DNA of 64,000 nt from Dreissena polymorpha (lineage: Eukaryota > Mollusca > Bivalvia > Myida > Dreissenidae), in assembly GCF_020536995.1 (NCBI RefSeq), contig NC_068359.1, forward strand, positions 73,169,444-73,233,443, written 5' to 3'. The notes below the pieces were generated by a model. The model was given only the letters and a program-made list of their open reading frames with translations. It was not told the DNA's origin and made no database searches. This document shows positions 11,611 through 23,299 of the stretch, piece after piece; position 1 is the first letter of the stretch, and each line of letters begins with the position of its first letter. Made by a program: the position numbers and the translations under genes.

Positions 11611-11800
11611 AACAATTGTTCAAACAGCACAAGGTCATTGCAAGAGTTACCTCCTTTTGTATGCAGTATGAGGGAAGCACTTGTAACGTGAACTTTAATA
11701 TAAATGCCCCTTTAAGTTATTACGAGTTTCATCATATGACATATGACATAAGTCTTCTTAGCTGGCCTTCAACTGGGCATGTTACTTTAGGAATACATAT

Positions 11801-12043
11801 GAGTCGCGTTCTGAGAAAGCTGGACATAATGCATGTGTGTAAATTGTCGTACAAGATTAGCCTGTGCAGTCCGCACAGGCTAATCAGAGACGACATATTT
11901 CGTTAAAATGAAGTCTCTTCCTAGCAAAAATCCAATTTAAGCGGAAAGTGTCGTCCCTGATTAGCCTGTGCGGACTGCACATTCTAATCGGTGACGACAC
12001 TTTACGCACATGCATTATGCCCAGTTGTCTCAGAACATGACTC
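11801..12043. mobile_element. GTCGTCCC foldback MITE
   Basis: Ends GAGTCGCGTTCTGAGAAAGC and GTCTCAGAACATGACTC. Carries both inner palindromes (CTGTGCAGTCCGCACAG near 11865, CTGTGCGGACTGCACA near 11964). Only 190 bp from the previous copy. Confidence 0.88.
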
Positions 12044-12111
12044 ATATTTTGGGACCTACAGCTTTGTTGTAACGTCCACCTCCGATAGCAACCGCTTCAA
12101 ATGAACTCGCT

Positions 12112-12336
12112 CTAAAAAACAGGGCGTATAGCACGTGCGCAAAGTTTCGTCAGAGATTTGCCTGTGTCGTCCGGGACGACACGTTCTGCCTTAATTGGAT
12201 TTCCGCCGTGAAGAGGCTTCCTTTAAAATTTCTTAAACGCGGAAAGCGTCTTTTCTTATTAACATGTGCGAACTGCACAGGCTAATCTGGGACGGCACTT
12301 TACGCACATGCACTCAGCCCCGTTTTCCCAGATGAA
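12112..12336. mobile_element. GTCGTCCC foldback MITE, degenerate
   Basis: Recognisable by GTGCGCAAAG, GGGACGACACGTTCTGCC, GCGGAAAGCGTC and CTTTACGCACATGCA blocks in order. More diverged than its neighbours, so probably older. Confidence 0.75.
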
Positions 12337-13475
12337 TTTATAGCCTGTCAGTATGTGATTTGCTGAAATAGGCAAACAAAAAACTGAAACAGAGGTTTTT
12401 AAAAAGTGCACAAATTAAATGAAAAAACAACAACATTGATAACATATCGTCTGGATGAAAGAATGCATATATGGGCCATTATTACTGCATTACATATGCG
12501 CGCAAAGCAATTAAACTCAAAGCAAACAGAATAAAACAATAGCATACAGCACTGATATCAAGGATGTCAATGTGTTTAGATTCATGTGCAAAGATAAACA
12601 TCTTTTAAATCTTGATTTAAATAATTGTTAATGTTGTGAACGTTAAAATATACAATCATAATCAGCTTTCGTATTTCACTGTTGGAAATAATCCACATAC
12701 ACGTTTACATGAATTTCAAAGCATACATTGTAATCAAAGAAAACCACGGCTAATGTAAACATGTACAGACACGTAAGCGGTTTACATCTTAGTAATGTTT
12801 AATCGGTAATGCAATGCAAGGTTATTCATTACCGCTTAACTCTTAGCGCTGGTTGGTCGTCTACTTGTGTTCGAACATTACGCAAACGCAATTACGCAGA
12901 GATTTATTGGATTGCTACAATATCTGTCAAATGATTCGTAAAGAAATAAATGCACGCGATGAAGTAATACAAATGTTTAATGAACGATTCAACATATATT
13001 ACTATATTTATGCACATTTAATTCTCCAAACATCAGTTTACACTAGTCACTAACAATTTGTTCTCAGTTAGAAAATCCAATAAAACGTTACTTATTCGGT
13101 ATTTAGTCTTAAAAAATAAGTTTGGAGCTTTTTTCTTGAACTAGCACATCCCAACATGCAGGCGTTAATCGATCAGACGATATGCAAGTACATTGATCGG
13201 CTGTTTCTAACATCAACTTTTACAGGCGTTTGTTTATTATATCCGTTTTAATTATGCATTAAAATCAGCAGTTAAGTTTAATTACGTTTGAAGGTATACT
13301 GTAATTAAATGACACCGATAGACATCAATTATCGCATTTGGCATTTTCTTTTCAAACCTAAATATGCTATTTTGTTGGCTAAATACAGTTTTAAAGACGG
13401 AGATAATCCTAGGATGATATATGTACATTGCATTTTTATTTTGATATGGAAATGGTGTACATTCATAATCGTATG
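12337..13475. other. Intergenic, no gene seen
   Basis: AT-rich. The 66-residue open frame at 12853-13053 shows no recognisable domain. Confidence 0.35.
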
Positions 13476-13886
13476 TACGCAATGCTGTATCTGACGTGAG
13501 CGTAATGCTGTATCTGACGTGTACGTAATGCTGTATCTGACGTGAACGTAATGCTGTATCCGACGTGAACGTAATGCTGTACCTGACGTGAACGTAATGC
13601 TGTTCTGATGCGAACGTAATGCTGTAGCTGACGTGAACGTAATGCTGTATCTGACGTGAACGTAATGCTGTATCTGACGTGAACGTAATACTGTATCTGA
13701 CGAGAACGTAATGCTGTATCTGACGTGTACGTAATGCTGTATCTGACGTGAACGTAATGCTGTATCTGACGTGAACGTAATGCTGTATCTGACGTGTACG
13801 TAATGCTGTATCTGACGTGAACGTAATGCTGTATCTGACGTGAACGTAATGCTGTATCTGGCGTGAACGTAATACTGTATCTGACA
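13476..13886. repeat. 23-bp minisatellite with TGACGTGAACG motif
   Basis: About 18 tandem copies of a 23-bp unit, GTAATGCTGTATCTGACGTG plus AAC. Variants are mostly single substitutions. Because 23 is not a multiple of three, three units read as a 23-residue repeat in the minus-strand open frame, which I regard as spurious. Each unit has one TGACGT (CRE half-like) core. Confidence 0.95.
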
Positions 13887-14307
13887 TATTTAATGCTGTC
13901 CGCGTGTTTTATATTATGGAAATTATATTATTGACACTCTATTTTGTCTTATTTTGTTTTTTGTTTTGTTTCACTTATTTATATGGTTGCCAGTGCGCAC
14001 CTTAAGTATTTTAATTAATGACACATAAACATTTCATACCGCGTGGATTCAACTGCAAAGTAGGCTACCCTATATCGATTTTGATGACGTAGCTGATCTT
14101 ATAGTCGACATATGTCGCATCCCTATCAAAATAACTATGTAATCTACCTAAACAATTGTTTAATGCTTTTTCAATTTGAATATTCATTCGGCTTGATATT
14201 ATAAAGTAAATTCTTGGGCGTATTGTCTCTTGTTAATACGGCTGTATTCAGTCAAATAACACTGACGATATGAATGAAACTTATTTTCCAATTAAAATTT
14301 TCTTCGC

Positions 14308-14489
14308 TCTGGGAAAACAGGTTAATAAGGGACGACACTTTCCGCCCCAATCGGATTTTTTGCTAAGAAGAGTCTTCATTTAAACTTAAAATACAATACA
14401 AGCGGAAAGTGTCGTCACCGATTAGTCTGTGCGGACTGCACATGCTTATCTGGGACTTAACGTTACGCTCGTGCATTAATCCCCGTTTT
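14308..14489. mobile_element. GTCGTCCC foldback MITE, left part (split by SINE)
   Basis: Runs from GCTCTGGGAAAACAGG to GCATTAATCCCCGTTTT, then is interrupted. Its right tip (CCCCGTTTTCACAGAGCGTG) resumes at 15481 on the far side of a SINE. Confidence 0.8.
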
Positions 14490-14613
14490 AGTTTGGTTTA
14501 AACCTATTTATTTTAGCTCGATTGCATAGAAAGCCGAAAGCTTATTTGAAACGCTATCGAGTCCGTTTCCTGGGACTTAAACCAGTACTTGGTTTCTATG
14601 GTGGGGAATTTAA
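14490..14613 (-). mobile_element. tRNA-derived SINE, 3' half (split)
   Basis: Tail AAATAGGTTTAAACCAAAC and body as at 2367-2523. The remainder (tRNA-like head) is at 15401-15480. Flanking CCCCGTTTT on both outer sides (ends 14489 and starts 15481) is the target duplication. Confidence 0.75.
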
Positions 14614-15400
14614 ACAAGAGCTGTCAGAGGACAGCGCGCTCGACTATTCGAGTGCTTGACAGTATAACGAAAGCCATCATGGAGAGGGGGGGGGGGGGGT
14701 ATAATGTGGGTGTGTAGTCATTTAATAGATGATCTTTTAAAAATAAGGAAAAACATTTTTATTTATTTTATTTATTTATTTTTTTTTTTTGGGGGGGGGG
14801 GGATTCTTGGGTGGGGCATGGGGGATGGTTTGGGTGGATTGCATTGTGGTATGTCAGGTAAGTGTTGTTTTGTCAAAGTATGAATCAAATGTGATCATAA
14901 ATAAAGAAGTCATGGCAATTTAAGCAAAATGTTCAATGATCTAAGTATAAAAGGGGCCATAATTCTGTAAAAATGCTTGATACAGTTGTCTGCTCTTGTT
15001 TTTAGATTGGGATCATGTTGGTAAAGAAGTATGCAAAATATGAAAGCAATATGTCAAAGGACATAGGAAATATTTGGGGTAGTTCGCAAACTTTAACATA
15101 GATTTATCAATAATATGCATATTTTAAGTATAAAAGGGGCCATAATTCTGTCAAAATGCTTGATACAGTTGTCTGCTCTTGTTTATAGATCGGGTCATGT
15201 TGGTAAAGAAGAATGCAAAATATAAAAGCAATATGTTAAAGGACATAGGAAATATTTGGGGTACAAATATTTGTAGTAAGCAAACTTTAACATTTGCACG
15301 CTAACGCTAACGCTAACAGGAACGCTAACGGGAACGCCGACGCTGGGGTGAGTAGGATAGCTCCACTATATATATTTCATATATAATAGTCGAGCTAAAA
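14614..15400 (+). mobile_element. HINE-like element, family 2, inserted in a SINE
   Basis: 5' ACAAGAG, hairpin CTGTC-AGAG-GACAG (14621-14634) and arm CGCTCGACTATT. It has two G-runs (14686-14698, ~14783-14792), two core units about 183 bp apart (AAGTATAAAAGGGGCCATAA at ~14944 and ~15126), a CGCTAACG-rich short array (15299-15345), and a 3' palindrome at 15359-15396 ending AATAGTCGAGCT then AAAA. It sits inside a SINE with no duplication beyond A residues, as expected for Helitron-type insertion. Confidence 0.75.
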
Positions 15401-15480
15401 TCGCTTCCACAATGGGCATCGCACCGTGACCTCCCGATCGCTAGTCGGACACCTTATCCACTACACTACTGCGACTGCGA
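15401..15480 (-). mobile_element. tRNA-derived SINE head (split)
   Basis: Minus-strand tRNA-like region: A-box-like TAGTGTAGTGG near 15465 and B-box-like GGTGCGATGCC near 15408. Completes the SINE begun at 14490. Confidence 0.7.
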
Positions 15481-15509
15481 CCCCGTTTTCACAGAGCGTG
15501 GCTCAAATA
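15481..15509. mobile_element. GTCGTCCC MITE right tip (resumed)
   Basis: CCCCGTTTTCACAGAGCGTG is the outer end of the MITE that starts at 14308; CCCCGTTTT is duplicated by the SINE insertion. Confidence 0.75.
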
Positions 15510-17523
15510 TTATTTGTTTATATGAATTTTATCAATGTAATCGTGACGGGGAACTTGTTCTCCACAGAAAAACTAAGTGTTATTCAAAACTAGTTGGTTG
15601 AAGACAACTTACAAAATCTGTCCAAATTTTCGTCAATTTGAAATGACACAAAACGTTTACTTACATTGTATAATTAACTTTACCTGTGTATGTTTAGTTG
15701 TATCATGTGCATTTCTCCTTAGGAGAAATTCATTGTTATTTTCTATTCGGCACTCGTAAATTCATTGGAGTGGAACAAAGCCCATATTGCCCTAATACGG
15801 GTTCTGAGTAAAAAAATGTTTCGTAAGATTCAGATCATTAGTTTCGAATTTTTCGTGCGGAAATGGCATATCCGTTGGACCTTAGTCTGGATTACCTGCC
15901 CCTGACACTTTTTATTGGGTCAGGCATACCAATCTCTTGCACGACGGTTACATTACATTCACCTCTGTGTTGGGCTCAAAACGGACTATTGTTATGAAAG
16001 CGTCTCATTCATGTCATGATCATTCCAAGCGTTCATCATTGAGGTTACAGTATACTAAACAATCTCTTGCACGACGGTTACATTGCATTCACTGAATTAA
16101 AGAAAACCATCTCATACCATGATATCTTATATCAGTCTTAATTCATTATTATAAAATTGATATGTTTTTTTTATGTTAAGAAACCAACATACATACACAC
16201 GTCGAAGCAATTCCTAACGTCACTCAATAAAAATTATGTTCAATTGTTTACATTTGTGAAGTGCGTGGAATGATTCCATCTGCGTAAATGGGCAATAAAA
16301 TAGTTCCAACGAGTTGCATTAAAACTTTTTGCACGATTTATCGTACATTTAAAAGTCATATTTCTTAATTTAATGCATGCGATCTTAAATATTCAATCAC
16401 ATATACATTGAATGCGTTTGTTCTGTTTTACCTATTTTATAGGCAAAATGGCAAGCTGAGCATTTCGCAGAGTTGTATGTGAGAGCAAGGAACGACAACT
16501 GTGCGTGGAGATTGCAGGCATACATGATTCATGGCGGCAGCCAGTGTGTTCTTTAAAATGGACAATTAATTTATTTTCGGAGCAAGGAGTTCACATTGTG
16601 ATAATCGGTACGTTTTATTATAATTAATATATTGGCGATAGTGATTTTTCTTGCTTTTTACGCCTAACCTCAATACATAGACATATGATATATGGCTATA
16701 TTTCGGAGAGAACGGATTTCGTATAAACTTTGATAACGCAATGTTTAAGTTATAATTTACAATCCCTTTGGTTTATTTTAGTGACACATGTGTGACAGTT
16801 ATTCCATGTGCCATGAGATATTTCCATATTGGGAGTGTAGAATTTTCTACTGTTCGATTTAGTTTGCATGATTCAAAGTAAACACTACAGAATTACTTTA
16901 AGACCTTAGTTTATGTTCGTACAAAATCTCCAATATATTGTTAAGCATATAAGTGGACGGAGAAAACAACCAAATACACATGGAAAGACCACTTAGCCAG
17001 CATTTCTTGCATCAAAAGTACTGACCACTTAATGCAAGCAACTGACTGCTTCCCCACTTGAATTTGTAGCGAAGCACGAAGGACTCTTGGAGCCAAGGAT
17101 AAAAAATGACAGTTAAAGTTGGCTTGTTTGATGGTTTACTCAACGACACATAGGACTCCTGATCAGCTTATGGGGCTTGATAAGTATTTAAAAACTGACC
17201 TTTAACAGTTATTGCTCTGAAATAATATAATTTTACATTACATGATTCACATATAAACTGAAATGTAGTATCTATACATAATTGATTCTTTAAGTAAATC
17301 ACAAAGTCAACATTTTCTATGAATTTTGTAGACTTTAGTTTCCCTTGATGTTATTATTTTAGAGTCTGTGTTACATATTAATTGCTTACATAGCTATGTT
17401 AACCTGGAAACGATCAGAAAGAGATATTGTTTAATCATTTTTTTTCTTTTTATAGCACGTAATTTAAGAAAAAAGTTGGTACATATTTCCTGGTATATCA
17501 TAATGAAGCAAAAACTTTAAAGA
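15510..17523. other. Intergenic, only a short dispersed repeat
   Basis: The word CTCTTGCACGACGGTTACAT occurs at ~15935 and ~16065 (and again at ~30327). Otherwise AT-rich sequence with no gene I can recognise. Confidence 0.4.
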
Positions 17524-17776
17524 TGCTGGGGACTGTTTCATCAAAGGTCGTACGACAATTCAATATACAATTAAAACTGGACAATTGAACATATAAAAGC
17601 TGTTAAACAACATGCACTCAAAATTTGGACCATGCCAGGGTAAGAACATTATGACATGTATCAATTAACCGAAATAAGCAATACTATGATTTCATGTTTA
17701 GTAATAATGTTTATTTGAAATATGCATCATATTCTAAATATGTCACATGATGTTTGATGAAACGGCCCCCAGGACC
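17524..17776. mobile_element. PIF/ISL2EU-like MITE
   Basis: Imperfect terminal inverted repeats: GCTGGGGACTGTTTCATCAA on the left and TGATGAAACGGCCCCCAGG on the right. TIRs of the GGGGCCGTTTCA kind are known from Harbinger/ISL2EU-type elements. About 253 bp, no coding capacity. Confidence 0.5.
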
Positions 17777-18022
17777 GGTAAGTCAAAGTCAATATTTTAT
17801 GATTAAATTATTTAATTCACAATATAAAATAACAGCATCTTTAACAAATAATCATTATTAAGAATTTTTCTGTTTTTTTTATATAGGAAATATCCTATTG
17901 GGCACACTTAAGCGTATCCAGTCAGTAGAGAACTGCAGTACATTGTTCAAACAACTCTAAGATTTCCAAACTGCCATTCCAGTTCCAGATCAGAATTACA
18001 AACGCTGCAACAGACAAGTGGT

Positions 18023-18202
18023 TTAACCGTTGTGTGGAATCCGAAGAAATAATTTATTATTACACGTTTGCACATTGAATGGTTTAAACAATATTCTGTC
18101 ATGTCTTTCCTCATTGCTGTTGACACCAAGTCTCCTTGGTTGAAGTACAGGCCTGTGCATCTGTGACCGTTCTTCCAGCTCGTCCAATTTCTCGGACATA
18201 TG
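18023..18202 (-). CDS. Possible orphan exon, unrecognised
   Basis: On the minus strand a good acceptor (TTTTTTCAG) ends at 18203. It is followed by an open frame of ~59 residues starting HMSEKLDELEERSQM, with a short charged, possibly coiled-coil start, and a stop at 18023. An overlapping frame is also open to 17947. I recognise no family. It could be a terminal exon of an unseen gene or a relic of a DNA transposon; coding status is doubtful. Confidence 0.2.
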   Translation of the reverse strand, partial: HMSEKLDELEERSQMHRPVLQPRRLGVNSNEERHDRILFKPFNVQTCNNKLFLRIPHNG

Positions 18203-20307
18203 CTGAAAAAATAAGACAATTTGTAAAGTCACTAGATAAAGCACATATCATACTTTCAACAATTTAATGTAATGTAATGTAAAAAGGTACTTTTTAAGAA
18301 ATTGATAAGTTTTCTCTGGTCATTAATTTAACATGCTCAAATCATTTTAAATCATATTTCTGATCAAATATGGTTATGATTTTAATTTTATTTAATTTAA
18401 TTTATTTTATTGAAGTTAAGATCAGTGTTGCTGTTTTTGTGATTAGATCCATTGCAAGGTATCCTGTTATGCATGTTTTAATAACCTGAGATAATCAACA
18501 TGCAGGTACATGGATTTATTTAAGTATTTACCCTTTCTTGGTAAGATATATATTTGAATCCGACAGTAATGATAATAATGTATATACAGGTGTATATATA
18601 TATATATATAATTTTGTCAGATGCTGTAAATATATATTTATATATACAATTTGCATTTGCTATTGTAGACCAAACAAATATCCATCAAAATTTATACATT
18701 ACGTACATTGAACAGATATTCTCTTGTGCAATTGTGTACACATTAACTATCCGAAAGACGCTGTGTCCGAATTGGGTTAACATGACATAATATCATTTTT
18801 TTTTAAATAAATCATAAGTGATTCGAAAAAAAAAACAATAGACGGATCGATACCTATAACTAAACCTTAACAAAAGCTTGAATGATTTTCACTTACTCCA
18901 AACTTTATTATTTTTACGATAATTAATACATACGTAGTGCGCCGCAATTTTCCACGGTTGCCTAAAGTACTAAAGTATTTGTACGACGGGAACCAGAATA
19001 GTCGGACCTAAGGTCAGTGCGTAAGATGTATACAATTTTTCCTTTCCCGCTTAAAAGCAAATTGAAAATGGCTTTATGCAACAAGCATAACACAAGAACA
19101 ATATGAGAATAGCTCGCAGGCTGTTTAGTTTAGTTGTTTAGTTGTTGTTTGTTTTTTTTTTGTTTTACGCTGTTAACTGCAATATCTTGGTTTTGAAAGT
19201 GACGTCTTTAAAACTTAAATGATCTTAAAGGTCTTTAATTCAATATGATTTTCTAATGGTCTATCGTAAACAATTCATTGTATAGCCCCACAAACTCAAT
19301 CGCATTGATCAACATAAGAATTCGATCGCATGGACAAAGAGGCGACTAAGCTCCAGCAGCCACATTACAGAGGAGGTTCAAGAAGTTCGATTCCCGGATA
19401 ATGCCTTTTTAATCGCTGTAAACAAAATGTTTTGGACAATTTATGAACACGGCTTGTTCTGAAATGCACTAAGATTTATTTGGCAGTTGTGACGAATGAT
19501 CTTCGATTAACCAGTGCCGCGAACGGCATATTGCCTTGAAAACTGGTTAACCACAATTTGAAACATCAGGTAGTCCGAATCCCCTGTCACACCGGACGGC
19601 GTTGATGCGTAGCTCATTCTGCACCAAAAGTTACGCATAGCGACAGAGTGCAAGCTGTGGGACGCCGTCTGGTGACTTCATATGTTCTTATACAATTATC
19701 TTCAACCAACATGCTTTTTATACACTCCGCATGGAAGATATAGGGTCGCAAAGCGAAATCTATAGTAAAAATCCAACAGTCATACTCGCTTAAACGTAGC
19801 ATGCATGTCCTGGAAACGCACTAAAAGCTCGGTATTTTAAGCGCAAAACACGTCAATATGGTAAGGGCATCTCGGAAATTCCTGACAACAGAGCACCAGG
19901 GTGAAAAGAGTAATAGTTAAGAGGATAGTTGTTCTTGAGTCATATGTACTACTGTGACTATTGCCGTTTTGTAAAAGTCTATGTGTTTTTTCGCAGTATG
20001 GATATCAGTTCAGTGTAGGCGGGGTTATAACGAAATCCCAAAATGATTATGGAATTTGAGAAAAAAGCCATTTGTATATGCATCCCTAGTCAAAGGTCAT
20101 AAAGAATTTCTGAGTTTTAGGCTTATATTTAGTTATTTTAAATCGCAAAATTCAGTTAAAAATTACATTGAGTTTTACATTTGTAAAATGCTCAGCATAT
20201 ATAACGAGCATATCAAGTGGAGCTTGTTGTTTAAAAAAAACTGTTTTTTATCTGTTTTCTATTATTTCTGATAAAGTGACTTTGTGAGGTTCACAATTGA
20301 AAGTTAA
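18203..20307. other. Intergenic, low complexity only
   Basis: Short TA runs near 18592-18610 and A/T homopolymers. A tRNA-like B box (GTTCGATTCCC) near 19387 has no convincing partner. No gene recognised. Confidence 0.4.
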
Positions 20308-20720
20308 ATAATGTAAACACACCGGTTAGTGGTGCTTTTCTTCAAATAACTTTGTAAACAATTTTTCTTATGATTTCAACTAGTGCATAAAAACAGTTTT
20401 TTGTTGCTTATGGCAATGTGAAACACGTCAGAATTGCTTTATTTAAGTCTGCTTTCTTTGCCAAAAATTCGATGTGTAACGCATCCACGGTTATGCTGCA
20501 CGCAGCGTGAAATGTTGGCGCCGATTTCAGACGTATTCAATTATTTATTCTTAAATCGGTACTAAATGCAAAAGAAACTGTCTTTTATGCACTAAAGATT
20601 TTATCAAATGCATTGCAATAACTTATAAACGATATTTGCAAAAATAAAGATCTTAACGTTTTGTTTACATTCTGTCCAGTCCGTGTGTAAACCCCTGTTA
20701 ACCCCGTTGATCCTGCACCC
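20308..20720 (+). mobile_element. CAGGGTGCA MITE, copy 2 (left end lost)
   Basis: Homologous to 35887-36362 from the GTAAACACACCGGTTAGTGG block to GTTGATCCTGCACCC. The left TIR is not recognisable. Confidence 0.6.
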
Positions 20721-20868
20721 GGGGTATGTGCACTTGGAAACCAGCTAACACTTGAGGAAAAGATTAGGTTATCTGACCGCTGTGACTTTACTGAAAAACA
20801 CTTGAAAACGGCGGAAAATCCAAATAGACACAAAAGCAGCATTTGTCAAGACGCGACGCTAGTAATTA

Positions 20869-21129
20869 TGAGTCGCGTTCTGAGAAAACTGGGCATAATG
20901 CATGTCCGTAAAGTGTCGTCCCAGATTAGCCTGTGCAGTCTGCACAGGCTAATCAGGGACGACAGTTTCCGCCTAAATTGGATTTTTTCTAAGAAAAGAC
21001 TTCATTTAAACGGAAAATGTCATAAAAGCAGAAAGTGTCGTCCCTGATTAGCCTGTGCGGACTGTACAGGCTAATCTGGGACGACACTTTACGCACATGC
21101 ATTATGCCCAGTTTTCTCAGAACGCGACT
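20869..21129. mobile_element. GTCGTCCC foldback MITE, best-preserved copy
   Basis: About 260 bp with near-perfect outer arms: GAGTCGCGTTCTGAGAAAAC on the left, GTTTTCTCAGAACGCGACT on the right. Both inner palindromes are intact. Useful as the family reference. Confidence 0.92.
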
Positions 21130-22147
21130 GTTATGTTGATAATAACGATCCTAAAGCCGTTCTCAACGGTGTAACAATAAATACTATCATTGGTCTGATT
21201 GTTCGTGTGCAGAAAAACCTTCCTAACACGACACAATTGTTTTATTCCAAAGTACTGGTGGCATGGTATAACATATATAGATAGACATTTAGCAACACTT
21301 GGAAATCATTATCAGAAAATATTACAACAAAGTATCAATGTATAGTTATTGGTCGGTAGTCACATGCATCAGTAGAATAATACCCTTTTTTGTTATGAGG
21401 AGGCAACAGCCGGCTGCGGTCTTCAGCGGCCCAAAATATGCAAAACCATTTTATATTTCAAGTCAAGTCAAGTCAAGTAATATTTATTTATAAAGTCGGG
21501 TATTTCAAACATGATAACACAAGCTCTGAAGAGCTTTTAAAGCCGACTAAGGTTAAATTTGGTTAAATTCTGCTAATTATTTATTAATTATGCCTCTGGT
21601 CGAATAAATGGTGGCATTCCTGTTCATCCGACCATTAAGGACGATCACTCTTGAATATTTTAACAACTATGCTTGTGTCTTGGGAGGACAGAAGTCTCCG
21701 ATTACTTTTTCGGTCAACTGGTCAAAACCACAAGTACTTGCAACAAGAGATTCGTTTTCGTCTTTTCGAACGTTATACATAGACCATGTTTTTACAAATG
21801 TGCATGCTGGTTACTCGGTGGAAAATGAAGTCCTAACATTTGAGTGCCTAAGACAAGGTCACAAAGAGCATGTAACATAAAAATGTTTTCTCTGAAGCTA
21901 TCTACAAAATGGTGTGATCTGTGATCATCCAAATTGGTACGCTCGTTACTCGAGAGGAAACAATAAAGCATGTCGTCTTAACTGCATTCAAGCTAATTAA
22001 GCTTTAAGCAGGGGGATACAACTAGGATGATTTTTTGTTAGAGTTCTCTATTCTTTTCTTACCATATGTGGCTTTAGTGAAAAGCTCTCCAGCATTAAGC
22101 TGACATTGTCCGTAGATGAAAATCGTGTTATAATGAATACATATGGG

Positions 22148-22210
22148 CCGCTCTATGTGAAAAGGGGGTTTAAAGCATATGTGTAAAGTGTCGTTCCATA
22201 TAAGCCCCTT
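22148..22210. mobile_element. GTCGTCCC MITE, left-arm fragment
   Basis: Only the CGCTCTATGTGAAAAGGGGG arm and the GTGTAAAGTGTCGTTCC block remain, ending in CCCCTTTT. Confidence 0.6.
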
Positions 22211-22379
22211 TTAGACCGAAGGTCTTATGCATTTCAGTTTACGAATTGGAATTCAATTAATTTATGTAGATTACAGCGAAGCGCAATTAATGTACTTAAA
22301 TGGTATTGTTAAACTGGTTCAACAGGTGCGCGAACAAAAACGCACACAAATATGAAAACAGCCCGGATCTTATGCTAAT

Positions 22380-22631
22380 GCAGTGCACGAGAATCACGTC
22401 AATGATTGCAGTGCACGAGAATCACGTCAATGATTGCAGTGCACGAGAATCACGTCAATGATTGCAGTGCACGAGAATCACGTCAATGATTGCAGTGCAC
22501 GAGAATCACGTCAATGATTGCAGTGCACGAGAATCACGTCAATGATTGCAGTGCACGAAAATCACGACAATGATTGCAGTGCATGAGAATCACGTTAATG
22601 ATTGCAGTGCATGAGAATCACGTCAATGATT
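22380..22631. repeat. 28-bp minisatellite with TGACGTG on the minus strand
   Basis: Nine tandem units of exactly 28 bp (GCAGTGCACGAGAATCACGT plus CAATGATT). The last two units carry GCATGAG for GCACGAG. Very low divergence suggests recent expansion. No unique spacers, so not CRISPR-like. Confidence 0.95.
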
Positions 22632-22668
22632 GCAAAATATAACATTAAAACAGCATTTAAAAAACATT

Positions 22669-22928
22669 TGAGTCGCGTTCTGAGAAAACTTGGCTTAATG
22701 CTTGTGCGTAAAGTGTCGTACCAGATTAGCCTGTGCAATCCGCACAGGCTAATCAGGGACGACACTTTCTGCTTTTTATGGTATTTTTAAATTCAATTAA
22801 ATCCCTCCTTACAAAAATCAAGTTTAGGCGGAAAGCGTCGTCCCTGATTAGCCGGACTGCACAGACTTATCTGGGATGACACTTTACGCACTTGCATTAA
22901 GCCCAGTTTTCTCAGAACAAGGCTCATT
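22669..22928. mobile_element. GTCGTCCC foldback MITE
   Basis: Complete copy starting 37 bp after the 28-bp array. Ends TGAGTCGCGTTCTGAGAAAA and TTTTCTCAGAACAAGGCTCA; inner GGGACGACACTTTCTGC and GGCGGAAAGCGTCGTCCC. Confidence 0.88.
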
Positions 22929-23230
22929 TATACATGCATACGCACGCCAGTCAGATATTGATTTTTATGAAATATGAAGCGGAAACACATTTGGGCAATA
23001 CAGCGTTTACAATCACAAACATAGAGGCGTCTACTTAGGCTAAAACTAAGAAGTTGATTGCATGGAAAACAATCGCCAAAGCATATCGGATTATTTTTGT
23101 TTACTTTTTTCTTTTTTTAAGAAGCGCAATATATTTCTCATTTAAAATATGGTCTCAAAAGACAGAAATCTTCCAAATAGTTATATTTATTATATAAATT
23201 ATGTATTTACATATATTTTATTTAAATTTT

Positions 23231-23234
<4 letters not shown>

Positions 23235-23297
<63 letters not shown>
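23235..23297. repeat. (TA)n microsatellite
   Basis: About 31 uninterrupted TA dinucleotides within a wider AT-rich stretch. Confidence 0.95.

Positions 23298-23299
<2 letters not shown>

Noticed and set aside
13282-13887. 201-residue minus-strand frame with a 23-residue repeat
   Set aside because: It is the 23-bp minisatellite read in three successive frames; no domain, start context or splice signal supports it.
19330-19405. tRNA-like segment with GTTCGATTCCC
   Set aside because: No matching acceptor or anticodon stems could be formed; at most a decayed SINE piece.
22380-22631. Regular direct repeats resembling a CRISPR array
   Set aside because: Units are contiguous 28-bp tandem copies without unique spacers, in an animal genome. 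Same for 13476-13886 and 38846-39115.
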